A stretch of 64,000 bases of DNA from Sporosarcina sp. (lineage in GTDB: Bacteria > Bacillota > Bacilli > Bacillales_A > Planococcaceae). Each line of letters begins with the position of its first letter. The first letter of the stretch is position 1. The notes beneath the pieces were generated by a model. It did not search any database. It saw only the letters and a list, made by a program, of their open reading frames with translations, and was not told the DNA's origin. Location: NCBI RefSeq assembly GCF_029257255.1, contig NZ_JARICI010000015.1:1-64000 (forward strand), given 5' to 3'. The position numbers and the translations under genes were made by a program. Shown piece by piece: positions 51,135 to 61,380 of this stretch.

Positions 51135-54100
51135 ACTGATTCCTCCTGTAAACTGATTGTTTTTGCTCCGTCAAATAAGTAAAGGAGCATCTCTTTTATT
51201 TCAATGCCTAAAATCGACTGCAGCACTTTCTTATACAAATTCAACTGCGTACCATAGCGCTTCTGCATTTCATTTGCCACTGCTTCCTGTGTATGAAAAC
51301 CACCCGTGTAATCCGTCTTGTAATCAACGAGTACCCATTCCTCGTCCTCATGAAACAGACAGTCCGCAATACCTTGCAGCAGTTGGAATTCCCCTTGTTC
51401 TGCAGGCAGCGCGTATGTAAACGGCATTTCGCGCAGCACGTCATCCGCCTGCTTCATTCGTTCACCTAGAGGCGTCGCAAAAAACTTCACGATATCCGAC
51501 GCATCGATTGCAGCTCCTTCTTCCTTTGTTAGCAGTTCACGTTGGACAAGCTCTTCTACAAATTGGCCTGCTTGTCCAATATCCATCGGCAGTTTCAAAT
51601 TGATATGCTGCATAACAGTATGCATGGCCGTACCGATTTCCGCTTTCGTCAACTCACGCTTTTGCAAAAACGACGGACGGTCATGCAGGAATGAAGGACG
51701 ATTTGCAAATTCAGATGAACGTTCCTCAAACGGATCCGCATCCCCACGTTCAAGCTCGAGCAAAGCAATGCGTTTCAACTCACTGACCGATTGCTTAGAC
51801 GGCATATCGACCGCATGTTTATATGGATAGCGCGTTTCAAAACGCTCGGTAATCGTTTTGACCATCTGCGGATCAGCAGTTACATTTTCATTGTCGAGCG
51901 GGATCCATTCGTCTATTTCCATGCTGTCTGCCGAATGAAAAGCAGAGAACGGATAGGCATTGATGTTCCAGACAGACGCATCATCCATCAATTCACCGCC
52001 AGCCGCTTTGCCGAACTTGCCGAAATCCATATGACGCGCAACGGCAGGGCCGATCCAATCCAGATAACCGGTGGCACGCGAACGTTTATATTCAGGCAGC
52101 GGCAGATTTTCATCAAGCAGCTGGGCTTCCTGCCATTGACTCATCGTCTTTTCAATATCCTTAACGGAAGCAATCAGCTCCAAATGCTCCTTAGCACGCG
52201 TCATCGCCACATACAGCACGCGCATCTCTTCCGCACGCATCTCTAGCTCCTTCTTCTCTTTCACCGCTAAAAACGGCAGTGAAGTAAATGTAATGCGTTT
52301 CTCCGGATCGATTGCTTTAACAGCCAGCCCAAAATGCTGATCGAATAAATACGGATTATGGAAATCCATTTTATTGAACGGACGCCCCATCCCCGCAAGA
52401 AACACATACGGAAACTCGAGACCCTTCGACGAGTGAATCGTCATGATCCTTACCACGTTTTCTTTCTCACTCATGAATCGAGCTTCCCCTAAATCATCGC
52501 CGCGTTTACGCATGCGGTCGATAAAGCGCAGGAAGCGGAACAGCCCACGGAAAGAAGTCTTCTCATACGACATCGCCCGGTCATGAAGCGCGCGCAAATT
52601 CGCCTGCCGCTGTTTGCCGTTCGGCAGAATCCCGACCATTTCGTAATAATACGTATCCTGATAGACTTTCCAAATTAATTCGGATAAGGATCCATGCCGG
52701 GCCATATTGCGCCAGTCTTCCAGGCGAAGGAAAAACTTCTGCAACTTTTCCTGTGCTGCGGGACTTACACCCGCCCCGCCAGTTTGTACAAATAGCTGCA
52801 ATGCTTCGTAAAACGGCACATTCGGTTTCACGAGACGAATTTCCGCCAGCTCATTTTCCGTCAGCCCAACAAACGGCGCACGAAGTACAGATACTAGTGG
52901 AATATCCTGATACGGATTATCGATGACCCGCAATGTATTAAGCATGATCATCACTTCAATGGCGTCAAAATAACCGGAAGAAAGCTCCACATACACAGGA
53001 ATTCCTGCCGCTTTTAATTCATCCGCAATTTCACTCGACCACGTCATCGAACGCATTAAAATCACAACATCACGGTACTCGAGCGGACGTGTCTTACCGC
53101 TGAATGCATCCGCTACCTGCGCCTGATCCGCCTGCCACTGCTTGATTTTCTGCGCAATGAAACGGGCTTCAGCCTGTGATTTTTTCAGGTCCTGCTGTGC
53201 TTCCTGTTCTTCTGACAGTTCCTCGTCTTCATTCTCATAAAGAATTGTCAGCCCTGCCGCCACATCTTTGTCTGGATACTGCGCGCCATATTTCAGCGCA
53301 GCCGCGTCGTCGTACTCAATTTCTCCAACACGCGTGCCCATGATCTGCCTGAAAATGAAGTTGGTGGCGTCAAGTACTTCTTTACGGCTCCGGAAATTTG
53401 CGTTTAAATCAATTTTCAAGCCTTGCTCCGATGAATCATCAAGGAACCGGTCATATTTCCCGAGAAAAAGCCCCGGCTCAGCCAGACGGAAACGGTAAAT
53501 CGACTGCTTGACGTCGCCGACCATGAACAGATTGCCATCTGCCTCTGCTCCCTGCTTGATCAGCTGCAAAATCGCTTCCTGCAGGAAATTGGTATCCTGA
53601 TATTCATCAACCAACACTTCTGCAAAACGCGCCTGATAATCGAGCGCTATATCTGAAGGGACCAGCTTGCCGTCTGCTTCAGCAGATAAAATCTGCAGCG
53701 CATAATGCTCTAAATCTGAGAAGTCGACAAGTCCACGCTCTGCTTTCAATGCTTGATAACGTGCAGAGAAATCTTCAACTAACCCGACCAGTGTATGCAT
53801 CAGCGGCGCCATCAAACGTATTTCTTCCAGCAGCCGTGCAGGCGTCCTTGTAAAATACGTTTCTTTCAGCTTATTGACGATCTTTTTCACCGAGTCACGC
53901 ATATCTTTTCCGCGCTTCGCCAGTTCTTCATCACAAGAATCCTTCTTAATCATTCCCGCTTTGACCCAGGTAAGCGTCTGGAAATACGCATACACATCTT
54001 CCCACTCGCCGTTTGTCACATAGTCAATCGCCTGATTCAGCCAGGCTTCATCCGCCTTTGCGGTATCAAGAAGCGGCAGCGGGCCTTCATTCATTTCAGC

Positions 54101-54835
54101 TACACGCTGCAAATCGAGCGCTATCGTTTTCGCTTCATCGAGTGTATGTTTTATCGCCAACTTTAACGGCTCAATGAAAGATAAACCGTCAATTGTTGCG
54201 TTGTCCCCAATGTCATATTGCTGCGGAATCATTTCCAGCCACTCGGTAGGATTCGGATGTACGCGTGAATAGTCGTACAGCTTATCAATCAACGTCTCAA
54301 TCGCCTGGTCATTGCGGTCCGCCGTAAAACTGTCGCTCAGACGGTAGACCGCTTCAGGATTTGCCTGACTATAAGCATCTTCAAGTACGGCCGCCACCGT
54401 GTCATCCCGTAAAATCGAAGCTTCCGTCGGGTCTGCAATACGGAATCCAGGATCAATATCAAGTACATAAGAATACTGTCTGACCACCTGCAGACAAAAT
54501 GAGTGCAGCGAAGAAATCTGTGCTTTATTCAGCAGGTTCAATTGCCTCCGCAAATGAACGGAAGACGGATCATTCGCAATCGCTTCCTCGAGCGCACTAG
54601 CCATCCGGTGACGCATTTCAGCAGCCGCGGCATTTGTAAATGTCACAACGAGTAGCTGATCGACGTCGATTGGATTTTCGGTATCGAGCACTTTCTCGAT
54701 CATCCGTGTAATCAGAACTTTCGTTTTCCCGGAACCTGCCGCAGCAGAAACGAGGATATCTTTGCCCGACGCATAAATGGCTTTCCACTGTTCATCAGTG
54801 AACGTTTCATGGGCCGGTTTTTCAGGAATTCGCAT
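51131..54835 (-). CDS. addA: ATP-dependent helicase/nuclease subunit A
   Basis: UvrD motifs (VSAAAGSGKTKVL, VDEYQDTN); C-terminal nuclease (WVLVDYKTDY). Confidence 0.96.
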   Translation of the reverse strand: MRIPEKPAHETFTDEQWKAIYASGKDILVSAAAGSGKTKVLITRMIEKVLDTENPIDVDQLLVVTFTNAAAAEMRHRMASALEEAIANDPSSVHLRRQLNLLNKAQISSLHSFCLQVVRQYSYVLDIDPGFRIADPTEASILRDDTVAAVLEDAYSQANPEAVYRLSDSFTADRNDQAIETLIDKLYDYSRVHPNPTEWLEMIPQQYDIGDNATIDGLSFIEPLKLAIKHTLDEAKTIALDLQRVAEMNEGPLPLLDTAKADEAWLNQAIDYVTNGEWEDVYAYFQTLTWVKAGMIKKDSCDEELAKRGKDMRDSVKKIVNKLKETYFTRTPARLLEEIRLMAPLMHTLVGLVEDFSARYQALKAERGLVDFSDLEHYALQILSAEADGKLVPSDIALDYQARFAEVLVDEYQDTNFLQEAILQLIKQGAEADGNLFMVGDVKQSIYRFRLAEPGLFLGKYDRFLDDSSEQGLKIDLNANFRSRKEVLDATNFIFRQIMGTRVGEIEYDDAAALKYGAQYPDKDVAAGLTILYENEDEELSEEQEAQQDLKKSQAEARFIAQKIKQWQADQAQVADAFSGKTRPLEYRDVVILMRSMTWSSEIADELKAAGIPVYVELSSGYFDAIEVMIMLNTLRVIDNPYQDIPLVSVLRAPFVGLTENELAEIRLVKPNVPFYEALQLFVQTGGAGVSPAAQEKLQKFFLRLEDWRNMARHGSLSELIWKVYQDTYYYEMVGILPNGKQRQANLRALHDRAMSYEKTSFRGLFRFLRFIDRMRKRGDDLGEARFMSEKENVVRIMTIHSSKGLEFPYVFLAGMGRPFNKMDFHNPYLFDQHFGLAVKAIDPEKRITFTSLPFLAVKEKKELEMRAEEMRVLYVAMTRAKEHLELIASVKDIEKTMSQWQEAQLLDENLPLPEYKRSRATGYLDWIGPAVARHMDFGKFGKAAGGELMDDASVWNINAYPFSAFHSADSMEIDEWIPLDNENVTADPQMVKTITERFETRYPYKHAVDMPSKQSVSELKRIALLELERGDADPFEERSSEFANRPSFLHDRPSFLQKRELTKAEIGTAMHTVMQHINLKLPMDIGQAGQFVEELVQRELLTKEEGAAIDASDIVKFFATPLGERMKQADDVLREMPFTYALPAEQGEFQLLQGIADCLFHEDEEWVLVDYKTDYTGGFHTQEAVANEMQKRYGTQLNLYKKVLQSILGIEIKEMLLYLFDGAKTISLQEESV

Positions 54836-57800
54836 TCGGATCTACCTCCTTCCGCATTTTTTCTAATGAATCTTCCGGTTTCAGTGCTGCATAATGCCGT
54901 TCTGGCTGCGTCGGATCTGTCCGGTCGAACTGACAAATCGACTGATACGAGCAGAACTGGCATGGCATATGATCTTTCAGACGGTACGGATAAACTCGCG
55001 TATCTCCCGCCAACATACCGTCGCCTGCCTGCCTGTGCCGCTTCCGCACAAATGTACGCATCATATTCAAATCCTCAGTCGGCAATACTTTCGACGTCGA
55101 ATAAAACGAACCGTCCTTTTTCAGCCGCGCCGGAATAATGAGCGATTCACTTTCCAGATGATCATCCATCGCAAGCGCCACTTCCGCATCTTCCACGATA
55201 TACCCTTGCATCTTGTAAGACTTCATTAATTCCTTCTCGACAGCATCATCCGCCAGCTCTTTCGTCAAGCGCAGCATCGGATTATGCACGTACATATACA
55301 GCACACCTGCAGGATCTGCGTGCACACCGAGCCAGTCGTCCGCGTGTTCAAGCGCGACGTCGAGATACGTCAGCATTTGCAATGAAAGACCGTAATACAC
55401 TTCGGTCAGATCAAGAGCACGCGCGGAAGATTTATAATCTACGACACGCAGAAATGTCTGATCATCTTTCTTCATCGTATCCACTCGGTCAATCCGTCCT
55501 CTAATGCGCATCTGCTGCCCTTGCTTTAATTGAATCTCAAGTGGCGGGATGGCTTCATTCGGACCAAATCCTGCTTCAATCGCAATCGGTGTGAACTTTG
55601 AGTTGCGTGACTGCGACTGTAGCGCGCTAATCGTCCGCTGAATGATTTGCATAAGTTTGCGCTGAATATACGCGTAGCGCTGGCTCGATAGCAAAATCTT
55701 ATGGAAGAATTTCGGCGTCAGCGCATCAATCGCTTCACGTCCAAGCTGCCAGCACTGCTCTCTCGTCAACTCAGCCCATGACAGCCCCTGCCGCATCACT
55801 TCGTCCGATACCCATTTCAATGCGGCATGGAATAGATCACCGATATCCGGTGCTTCCAACTGGAATTCCGTCCGGTCCTGCAAGCCAAGACCATACGTCG
55901 TGAAATGCTGGAACGGACAGCTGTAATACGATTCGATTCGCGAAACACTCGTGGTAAATGAAGTGCCGTATAACCCGGCAGTCAAATGCGGATCAAGCAT
56001 CTCCGTTTTCTGCCGCTTCAATGCAGGCTGCGCGATTGACTGAATAATAGACGACCATAGCGGATCTTCCTTATAATACGCAAGCACCGCCTGCCACTCC
56101 GGCTCCATTTCCTCATGTGAATTTGCCTGTCGCATGACGCGCACCGCATAGGACAAGGAAACTTCGGGGTGCTCAATATAAGGCATTTTATCTTCTGTAT
56201 CGGGAAGGTCCGTCGGCTCAATAACGGCGAGCTCTACCGGAATATCATTAGAAATTTGCTGCAGTCTCGGAACATAGAGAGACGGAATGAGCGCTTTTCC
56301 TTCTTCATCCGCAATTGGATAGCTGACTGTCAGACGCTCCCTCGCACCCGTGAAGGCACGGTACACCATATACGATTCTCGCATCAACTGTGTCTTTGAA
56401 GTCGGCGCGAGGGTAATGCCAAGCTCGCTGAACAGCTCTCTATCGTGATCTGACAGCAACCCTTCATGATCATTACGCAAAGGCAACACGCCTTCATTTG
56501 CCCCTAACACAAACACACAATCGACATCCATCGAATTAAACAGCTCGACCGTCGTCACCGTCACTTGATCAAGCGACGGAGGAATGAGTTTGAATTCGAG
56601 TGTATCGAAACCTTCGTCGAGTATTTTAATCGCGTCTGCAATCGGCAATTCTTTATCACCAAACATCAGCACAAACTGATCGAGCACATTGATCCAGCTG
56701 TTCCACGCCTGCTCATGCTCTGCTGCCTCGCGCAGCCGGTTCTCTTGCTGCTCTTCTTTTTCAAGTCCGACCATTTTGTCATAGACGTGCAGCGATTCCA
56801 TCGTAAAGAACAGTGCTTCCGCAACATCGCGGCCGGTTTTCGCATCTTGCATTTTTTCTTGAAGTTCCAGCAACGGCTGACGAATTATATCTCGTGTCTC
56901 CGCGTATTCTGCCTGCATCGCCAATTCCTCATCGGTCTGGACTTTCTTGACCATCTCAAGCCCGCGGTAACGGCTAACAATCCAGCGTTCCTCGTCCAGC
57001 CAGCGTTTGCTGCCGTGAATTCCTTTTGCCAAAATGAAATTTTCTAGACGGTCCGCCCGTTCCCGCCACACTTGCTTGCTTTCATTAGCAGGGAAAAAGA
57101 GGTCCGTTTTGACAGCGCGGAAGACTGCTTCATACGTCCAATCCGTGCGCACTGCTTCGAGCAATGAACGGGCAAACTCAATGAGCGGATGGTGCAGCAT
57201 CGGCTTTTTACGGCTGATGAACACGGGAATATCGTACTGCGGAAAAATCATTTGAAGCAGCTCATCGTATTCTTCAGGCTGTCTGTAGATCACGGAAATG
57301 TCTTGATAACGCTTGCCTTCGCGCATCAGCTTACGAATCGAACGCGCGACCGCATGCACTTCTGCACGCCGGTTCGTCGCCTCGATTAACTGGATATGAC
57401 TTTCAGATTCTTTTGTTTGTGGCGGATAGTTATCAAATTGTTCTTCTAAATGCTTTAACTCTTCATTGGAAAATCTCTGCAGTTCTGTCAGATGAACCGT
57501 TTCGTCGAGCGGCACAGAATCACTGTACGCATGCTGCTGAAGCGTTGCGAATTGCTGTTCAGCCGTATAAAACAGCTCATGCTCGCCACTCTGCCCCGCA
57601 TCTTCCATAGGCAGCACCACATTAACACGTTTCGTGAATTTCATCAGCTGCGAGATGATATTGTATTCCTGCGTCGTGAAATCGCCGAAGCCGTCTATGT
57701 AAATAGTGGAATCCTTCAGCCACTCTGCATGCGGAATCTGTTGGGCGAGAGCGTTGAGCTGCCCTTCGCTGTCCATATACGTTGTGCCCAGACGTTCCTC

Positions 57801-58310
57801 TATTTTACCTAGCAAAAGTTGCAGATCATGCGCTTTGTCTTGCAAAATCCGAGGTGCCTGTTGATCTTCTAGTAAAGCAGTGACTGCAGCGAAAGTTTGC
57901 TGATCAATGCAGTATTTGCTGAATTCTTTCATGACATCGCTGATTTGCTCGGCAAAGCCGTGTTTCGACGCCGCCTGCTTGAACAGACGGAAGTCTTCTT
58001 TATTTTCTTCGAGCACGCTACGGACGAGCATGCGGTAGCCAAAGCTGTCGACTTCTTCACGTGTGATGCCGCCGACTTCCTGAAGGACGCGCCAGGCGAG
58101 CCGTTTGAATGTCAAGACTTGCGCGCGAATCATGCCGCTCAGCCCGAATTTGACCGAGAGGCTGTATTCCATGGAGTACGACAGCTGATCCGGCACAATG
58201 ACAATAATCGGCGGCCCCATTGGACGCTGCTTCAATTCTTCAGCGATTTCATTTTGAATGAAGTATGTTTTCCCCGTTCCTGAACGGCCTGTGATGAAAC
58301 GCAGTGACAT
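54822..58310 (-). CDS. addB: ATP-dependent helicase/deoxyribonuclease subunit B
   Basis: MSLRFITGRSGTGKTYFIQNEI; Fe-S cluster CQFCSYQSICQF; start at 58310. Confidence 0.95.
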   Translation of the reverse strand: MSLRFITGRSGTGKTYFIQNEIAEELKQRPMGPPIIVIVPDQLSYSMEYSLSVKFGLSGMIRAQVLTFKRLAWRVLQEVGGITREEVDSFGYRMLVRSVLEENKEDFRLFKQAASKHGFAEQISDVMKEFSKYCIDQQTFAAVTALLEDQQAPRILQDKAHDLQLLLGKIEERLGTTYMDSEGQLNALAQQIPHAEWLKDSTIYIDGFGDFTTQEYNIISQLMKFTKRVNVVLPMEDAGQSGEHELFYTAEQQFATLQQHAYSDSVPLDETVHLTELQRFSNEELKHLEEQFDNYPPQTKESESHIQLIEATNRRAEVHAVARSIRKLMREGKRYQDISVIYRQPEEYDELLQMIFPQYDIPVFISRKKPMLHHPLIEFARSLLEAVRTDWTYEAVFRAVKTDLFFPANESKQVWRERADRLENFILAKGIHGSKRWLDEERWIVSRYRGLEMVKKVQTDEELAMQAEYAETRDIIRQPLLELQEKMQDAKTGRDVAEALFFTMESLHVYDKMVGLEKEEQQENRLREAAEHEQAWNSWINVLDQFVLMFGDKELPIADAIKILDEGFDTLEFKLIPPSLDQVTVTTVELFNSMDVDCVFVLGANEGVLPLRNDHEGLLSDHDRELFSELGITLAPTSKTQLMRESYMVYRAFTGARERLTVSYPIADEEGKALIPSLYVPRLQQISNDIPVELAVIEPTDLPDTEDKMPYIEHPEVSLSYAVRVMRQANSHEEMEPEWQAVLAYYKEDPLWSSIIQSIAQPALKRQKTEMLDPHLTAGLYGTSFTTSVSRIESYYSCPFQHFTTYGLGLQDRTEFQLEAPDIGDLFHAALKWVSDEVMRQGLSWAELTREQCWQLGREAIDALTPKFFHKILLSSQRYAYIQRKLMQIIQRTISALQSQSRNSKFTPIAIEAGFGPNEAIPPLEIQLKQGQQMRIRGRIDRVDTMKKDDQTFLRVVDYKSSARALDLTEVYYGLSLQMLTYLDVALEHADDWLGVHADPAGVLYMYVHNPMLRLTKELADDAVEKELMKSYKMQGYIVEDAEVALAMDDHLESESLIIPARLKKDGSFYSTSKVLPTEDLNMMRTFVRKRHRQAGDGMLAGDTRVYPYRLKDHMPCQFCSYQSICQFDRTDPTQPERHYAALKPEDSLEKMRKEVDPNANS

Positions 58311-58355
58311 GTTGGTTTTGCTCCTTTCTTTGTACAATTGAATTTGTATGTAGTT

Positions 58356-58484
58356 GGGGATTTTCGCTCCGGGCAGACGCTTTCCGCGGGGCATGGCTTG
58401 AGCCTCCTCGTCCGCTACGCTACCTGCGGGGTCTCAAGGCTCATGCTATTCCCGCAGGAGTCGCCGCCCTGCGCTCCAATCCCT
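58356..58484 (-). repeat. Long-hairpin repeat copy L, upstream of addB
   Basis: GGGGATTTTCGCTCCGGGCAGACGCTTTCCGCGGGGCATGGCTTGAGCC...GGTCTCAAGGCTCATGC...CCCGCAGGAGTCGCCGCCCTGCGCTCCAATCCCT. Confidence 0.9.
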
Positions 58485-58859
58485 AAATAGTAAGCTAAAT
58501 GAATAAGAGTTAGCTTTTCAATTATACCTCTTAAGTTCTTCGGTACTTTGTCTTGTGTAAAAAACAACTGTATGTATAATTTATACAGTTCTATTTTATA
58601 TTAAAATGAGTTCTAGTTCTTTGAAAGCAAGCTTAGTATTGTAACCTCATACTTAGCTTTTAAGCCCACAATAAATTTCCAGTTCATAGGTATTGTGCCA
58701 GTGAAAATGCTATTTGTTTAAATGTAGTTTGGTGTCACTAATATGCAGATAGCGTCTTGATCCCAAAACATTGGTGCAAAGTTCAAAACCATGAATATTA
58801 ATAACTTAGCAATAAACAAAAGACTAAAATCAAACTCAATATCCTCTTTTAACCCAAGC

Positions 58860-58918
58860 CAATGAGACATAAATACTTTATATACTCCGTGATCCACAAA
58901 GCTTCCCAGATGTTAGAA
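58860..58918 (+). repeat. Module M, copy 4
   Basis: CAATGAGACATAAATACTTTATATACTCCGTGATCCACAAAGCTTCCCAGATGTTAGAA. Confidence 0.9.
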
Positions 58919-58959
58919 GGCTTTAGCGTCCTTACTATATCAATTCGTAACAAAAAGTA

Positions 58960-59168
58960 GGATTGAAGCGGAGGGTCGGGCGACTCCTGCGGGAATAGCA
59001 ATTACTTCTGCGATTAAAGGCGAAGCGTTATGAGCATGAGTCTGGAGACCCCGCAAAGATGCCTTAATTTCTGTAAAGAGCACAGAAATACGGCAAATCG
59101 AACACTTCGCAGTTCGATTGGCAGAAGCCACGCCCGCGGAAAGCGTCCCCACCTGTAGCGGAAATCCC
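58960..59168 (+). repeat. Long-hairpin repeat copy K, with internal insertion
   Basis: GGATTGAAGCGGAGGGTCGGGCGACTCCTGCGGGAATAGC...CCCGCGGAAAGCGTCCCC...GCGGAAATCCC; extra mini-hairpins TTTCTGT/ACAGAAA and ATCGAAC/GTTCGAT. Confidence 0.85.
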
Positions 59169-59263
59169 AAACTGCCCACTAACTAGTCTTGCATTCAACA
59201 CAAAAAAATCCCGCCACACCGTTTCTTTCATTGTACCGAAAGAGTGGTGAGACAGGAAATTTT

Positions 59264-59914
59264 TTAATTATTCTTTTCCTCTGGCTTGTTCAGCGTTGAG
59301 AAGCTTCTGAAATCATCTTCCACTTTTTTATTCAGCCTGCGTTCAAACCACTTCCCAACAATCCACAGCAGGAAAATCAGCAAGAACATGATCAGCGTTC
59401 TGATCGGCTTCGTAAACAAAGCCCTGAAATCGTAACCTATGTACGTAATCATAATAATCATCACAAGCTTTCCAAGCATCAGCGCAAACAAATAATTCTT
59501 CTTATTCATATTCGACAAACCCGCCACTAGATTAACGAGTGCTGACGGCGTGAACGGGAAACATATCAGTATGAAAAGCGGTCCGAATCCGTTACGCTCC
59601 ACCCATTGAATCAGCTTCTGCACTTTCGCTGGTCTCTTCAAGAATGAAAAGAAGCGGTTGTGGCCGTAATAGCGCACCAGCAGGAACACCGCATACGACC
59701 CCGCAACCGTCCCCACCCATGACAGCAAAAAGCCGTACCAGAAGCCGAACGCGATGGCGTTAGCGAAGACGAAGACGACAAGCGGCAGAAACGGCAGAAA
59801 CGCTTCCAGAAATGGCGGGATGAGCCCCACAAACAAACCTATTGATTCATACTGCTCTGCCAAGTCTTCTACTTTATCAATCGACAACCATTCATTCATC
59901 ACAAACACCCTCAC
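59264..59914 (-). CDS. TVP38/TMEM64 (SNARE-associated/DedA-like) membrane protein
   Basis: GLIPPFLEAFLPFLPLVVFVFANAIAFGFWYGFLLSWVGTVAGS; FPFTPSALVNLVAGLS. Confidence 0.9.
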   Translation of the reverse strand: MRVFVMNEWLSIDKVEDLAEQYESIGLFVGLIPPFLEAFLPFLPLVVFVFANAIAFGFWYGFLLSWVGTVAGSYAVFLLVRYYGHNRFFSFLKRPAKVQKLIQWVERNGFGPLFILICFPFTPSALVNLVAGLSNMNKKNYLFALMLGKLVMIIMITYIGYDFRALFTKPIRTLIMFLLIFLLWIVGKWFERRLNKKVEDDFRSFSTLNKPEEKNN

Positions 59915-59975
59915 CGTTTCGAATTAACTTATAGTATAATAGCAGACAGATTCTTAAAGAAAGATGGGTTGCTAG

Positions 59976-60701
59976 ATGAACACAACCTTTTCTCAAGGCG
60001 TAAAAGCGGGGACAAGCATTGCAATCGGCTACTTCCCTGTCGCCTTGACATTCGGACTGCTTGCCAAAACAACCGGCCTGTCCATTTTTGAAGCTACTGC
60101 CATGAGCCTGCTCGTCTATGCCGGCGCTTCACAATATATGGCGCTCAGCCTGATTGCAACGGGCGTGGCCCCTTGGCTTATCGTAATGAATACATTCATC
60201 GTCAACATCCGCCACTTTTTGATGACCGCTTCATTGAGCGAAAATGTTGCACCTGCACCAAAGTGGATGAAAGCGATCTATGCTTTCGGTATTACCGATG
60301 AATCTTTTTCTGTACTGTCTACGCAAAAAGGCGGTAAGATCACAGCCGTATTCACGTTCGGTGTTACCTTGATTGCCTACAGCAGCTGGGTGATCTTCAC
60401 AGCAGTAGGCCATGTAATCGGAGCCAATCTGCCGCAGTTTCTGCAGCAAGCGATGTCCGTTGCGCTTTATGCGATGTTCATCGGACTGCTCGTTCCTTCG
60501 ATGAAAGGTAACCGGAAAGTCGTGTTGCTGGCCGTAATTGGCGCCGGTATTCATTGTGTACTGTATTACTCGAACCTGCTTTCAACCGGCTGGTCTATAT
60601 TGGTCGCAACGCTCGGTTCCGCAATCATTGTGGAAATTTTATATGTAAAAACCAATAAAACTGTTGAGAACTGGACTGCAGAGAAGGAGGCTGATCAATA
60701 A
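59976..60701 (+). CDS. azlC: AzlC family branched-chain amino acid exporter subunit
   Basis: GYFPVALTFGLLAKTTGLS; VYAGASQYMALSLIATG; NIRHFLMTASL. Confidence 0.92.
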   Translation: MNTTFSQGVKAGTSIAIGYFPVALTFGLLAKTTGLSIFEATAMSLLVYAGASQYMALSLIATGVAPWLIVMNTFIVNIRHFLMTASLSENVAPAPKWMKAIYAFGITDESFSVLSTQKGGKITAVFTFGVTLIAYSSWVIFTAVGHVIGANLPQFLQQAMSVALYAMFIGLLVPSMKGNRKVVLLAVIGAGIHCVLYYSNLLSTGWSILVATLGSAIIVEILYVKTNKTVENWTAEKEADQ

Positions 60702-61003
60702 TGGGACCTGTTTATTGGTGGATGATTCTCGGAATGGCAATCGCGACATATTTGCCTAGAATGATTCCTTTGACGTTCCTTGACGGAAAAGAGTTGCCGC
60801 CAATCGTCAGCGGAGTGTTGCGCAATATTCCCTACGCTGTGCTCGGCGCATTGATCTTCCCTGCAATCTTGCATATCCAGGATCATATGTTATTTGGAAT
60901 TATCGGTGCTATTACTGCATTCATTTTATCTTTTATTGGCTTGGACGTCATGTTCGTTGTCATTGGCACGATCGCCGTTCTAGCGGTGTATAGTTTATTT
61001 TAA
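60701..61003 (+). CDS. azlD: AzlD family branched-chain amino acid exporter subunit
   Basis: GMAIATYLPRMIPLTFLDGKELPPIVSGVLRNIPYAVLGALIFP. Confidence 0.92.
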   Translation: MGPVYWWMILGMAIATYLPRMIPLTFLDGKELPPIVSGVLRNIPYAVLGALIFPAILHIQDHMLFGIIGAITAFILSFIGLDVMFVVIGTIAVLAVYSLF

Positions 61004-61067
61004 GATCTCTTACTACAATGATTCCCAAAGAATAGCTAACTAAAACAGCAAAACTTCATTACGGTAC

Positions 61068-61115
61068 AAAAATGCGGTTTTCAAAGAGTCGACTCCTTTG
61101 AAAACCGCGTATTTT
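61068..61115. terminator. Bidirectional terminator
   Basis: AAATGCGGTTTTCAAAGAGTCGACTCCTTTGAAAACCGCGTATTTTT. Confidence 0.88.
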
Positions 61116-61366
61116 TATTCCTCAATTTGATTCTTTCGTGCAGTGCGCACCATACGCGTTGCAAACCAAAATCCAGCTGTCAATGAAACCGCATCGGCCA
61201 CATACAGCAACCAGTTATGCGTATAGCCCGCGTAAACGGATGCCGCAATCAGCGCGAGCGTCAAAATGAGACCGACCACATGGTGAAATGTCACCCTCGT
61301 AAAAAATACCACTAATATTCCAGGCAGTAAAGTCGCAAACAGAAGCTTCGTTTCAAAATCATGCAT
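61115..61366 (-). CDS. csbA: CsbA/DUF2198 family membrane protein
   Basis: ATLLPGILVVFFTRVTFHHVVGLILTLALIAASVYAGYTHNW; adjacent to minJ. Confidence 0.88.
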   Translation of the reverse strand: MHDFETKLLFATLLPGILVVFFTRVTFHHVVGLILTLALIAASVYAGYTHNWLLYVADAVSLTAGFWFATRMVRTARKNQIEE

Positions 61367-61380
61367 CGCACTCTCTCCTT

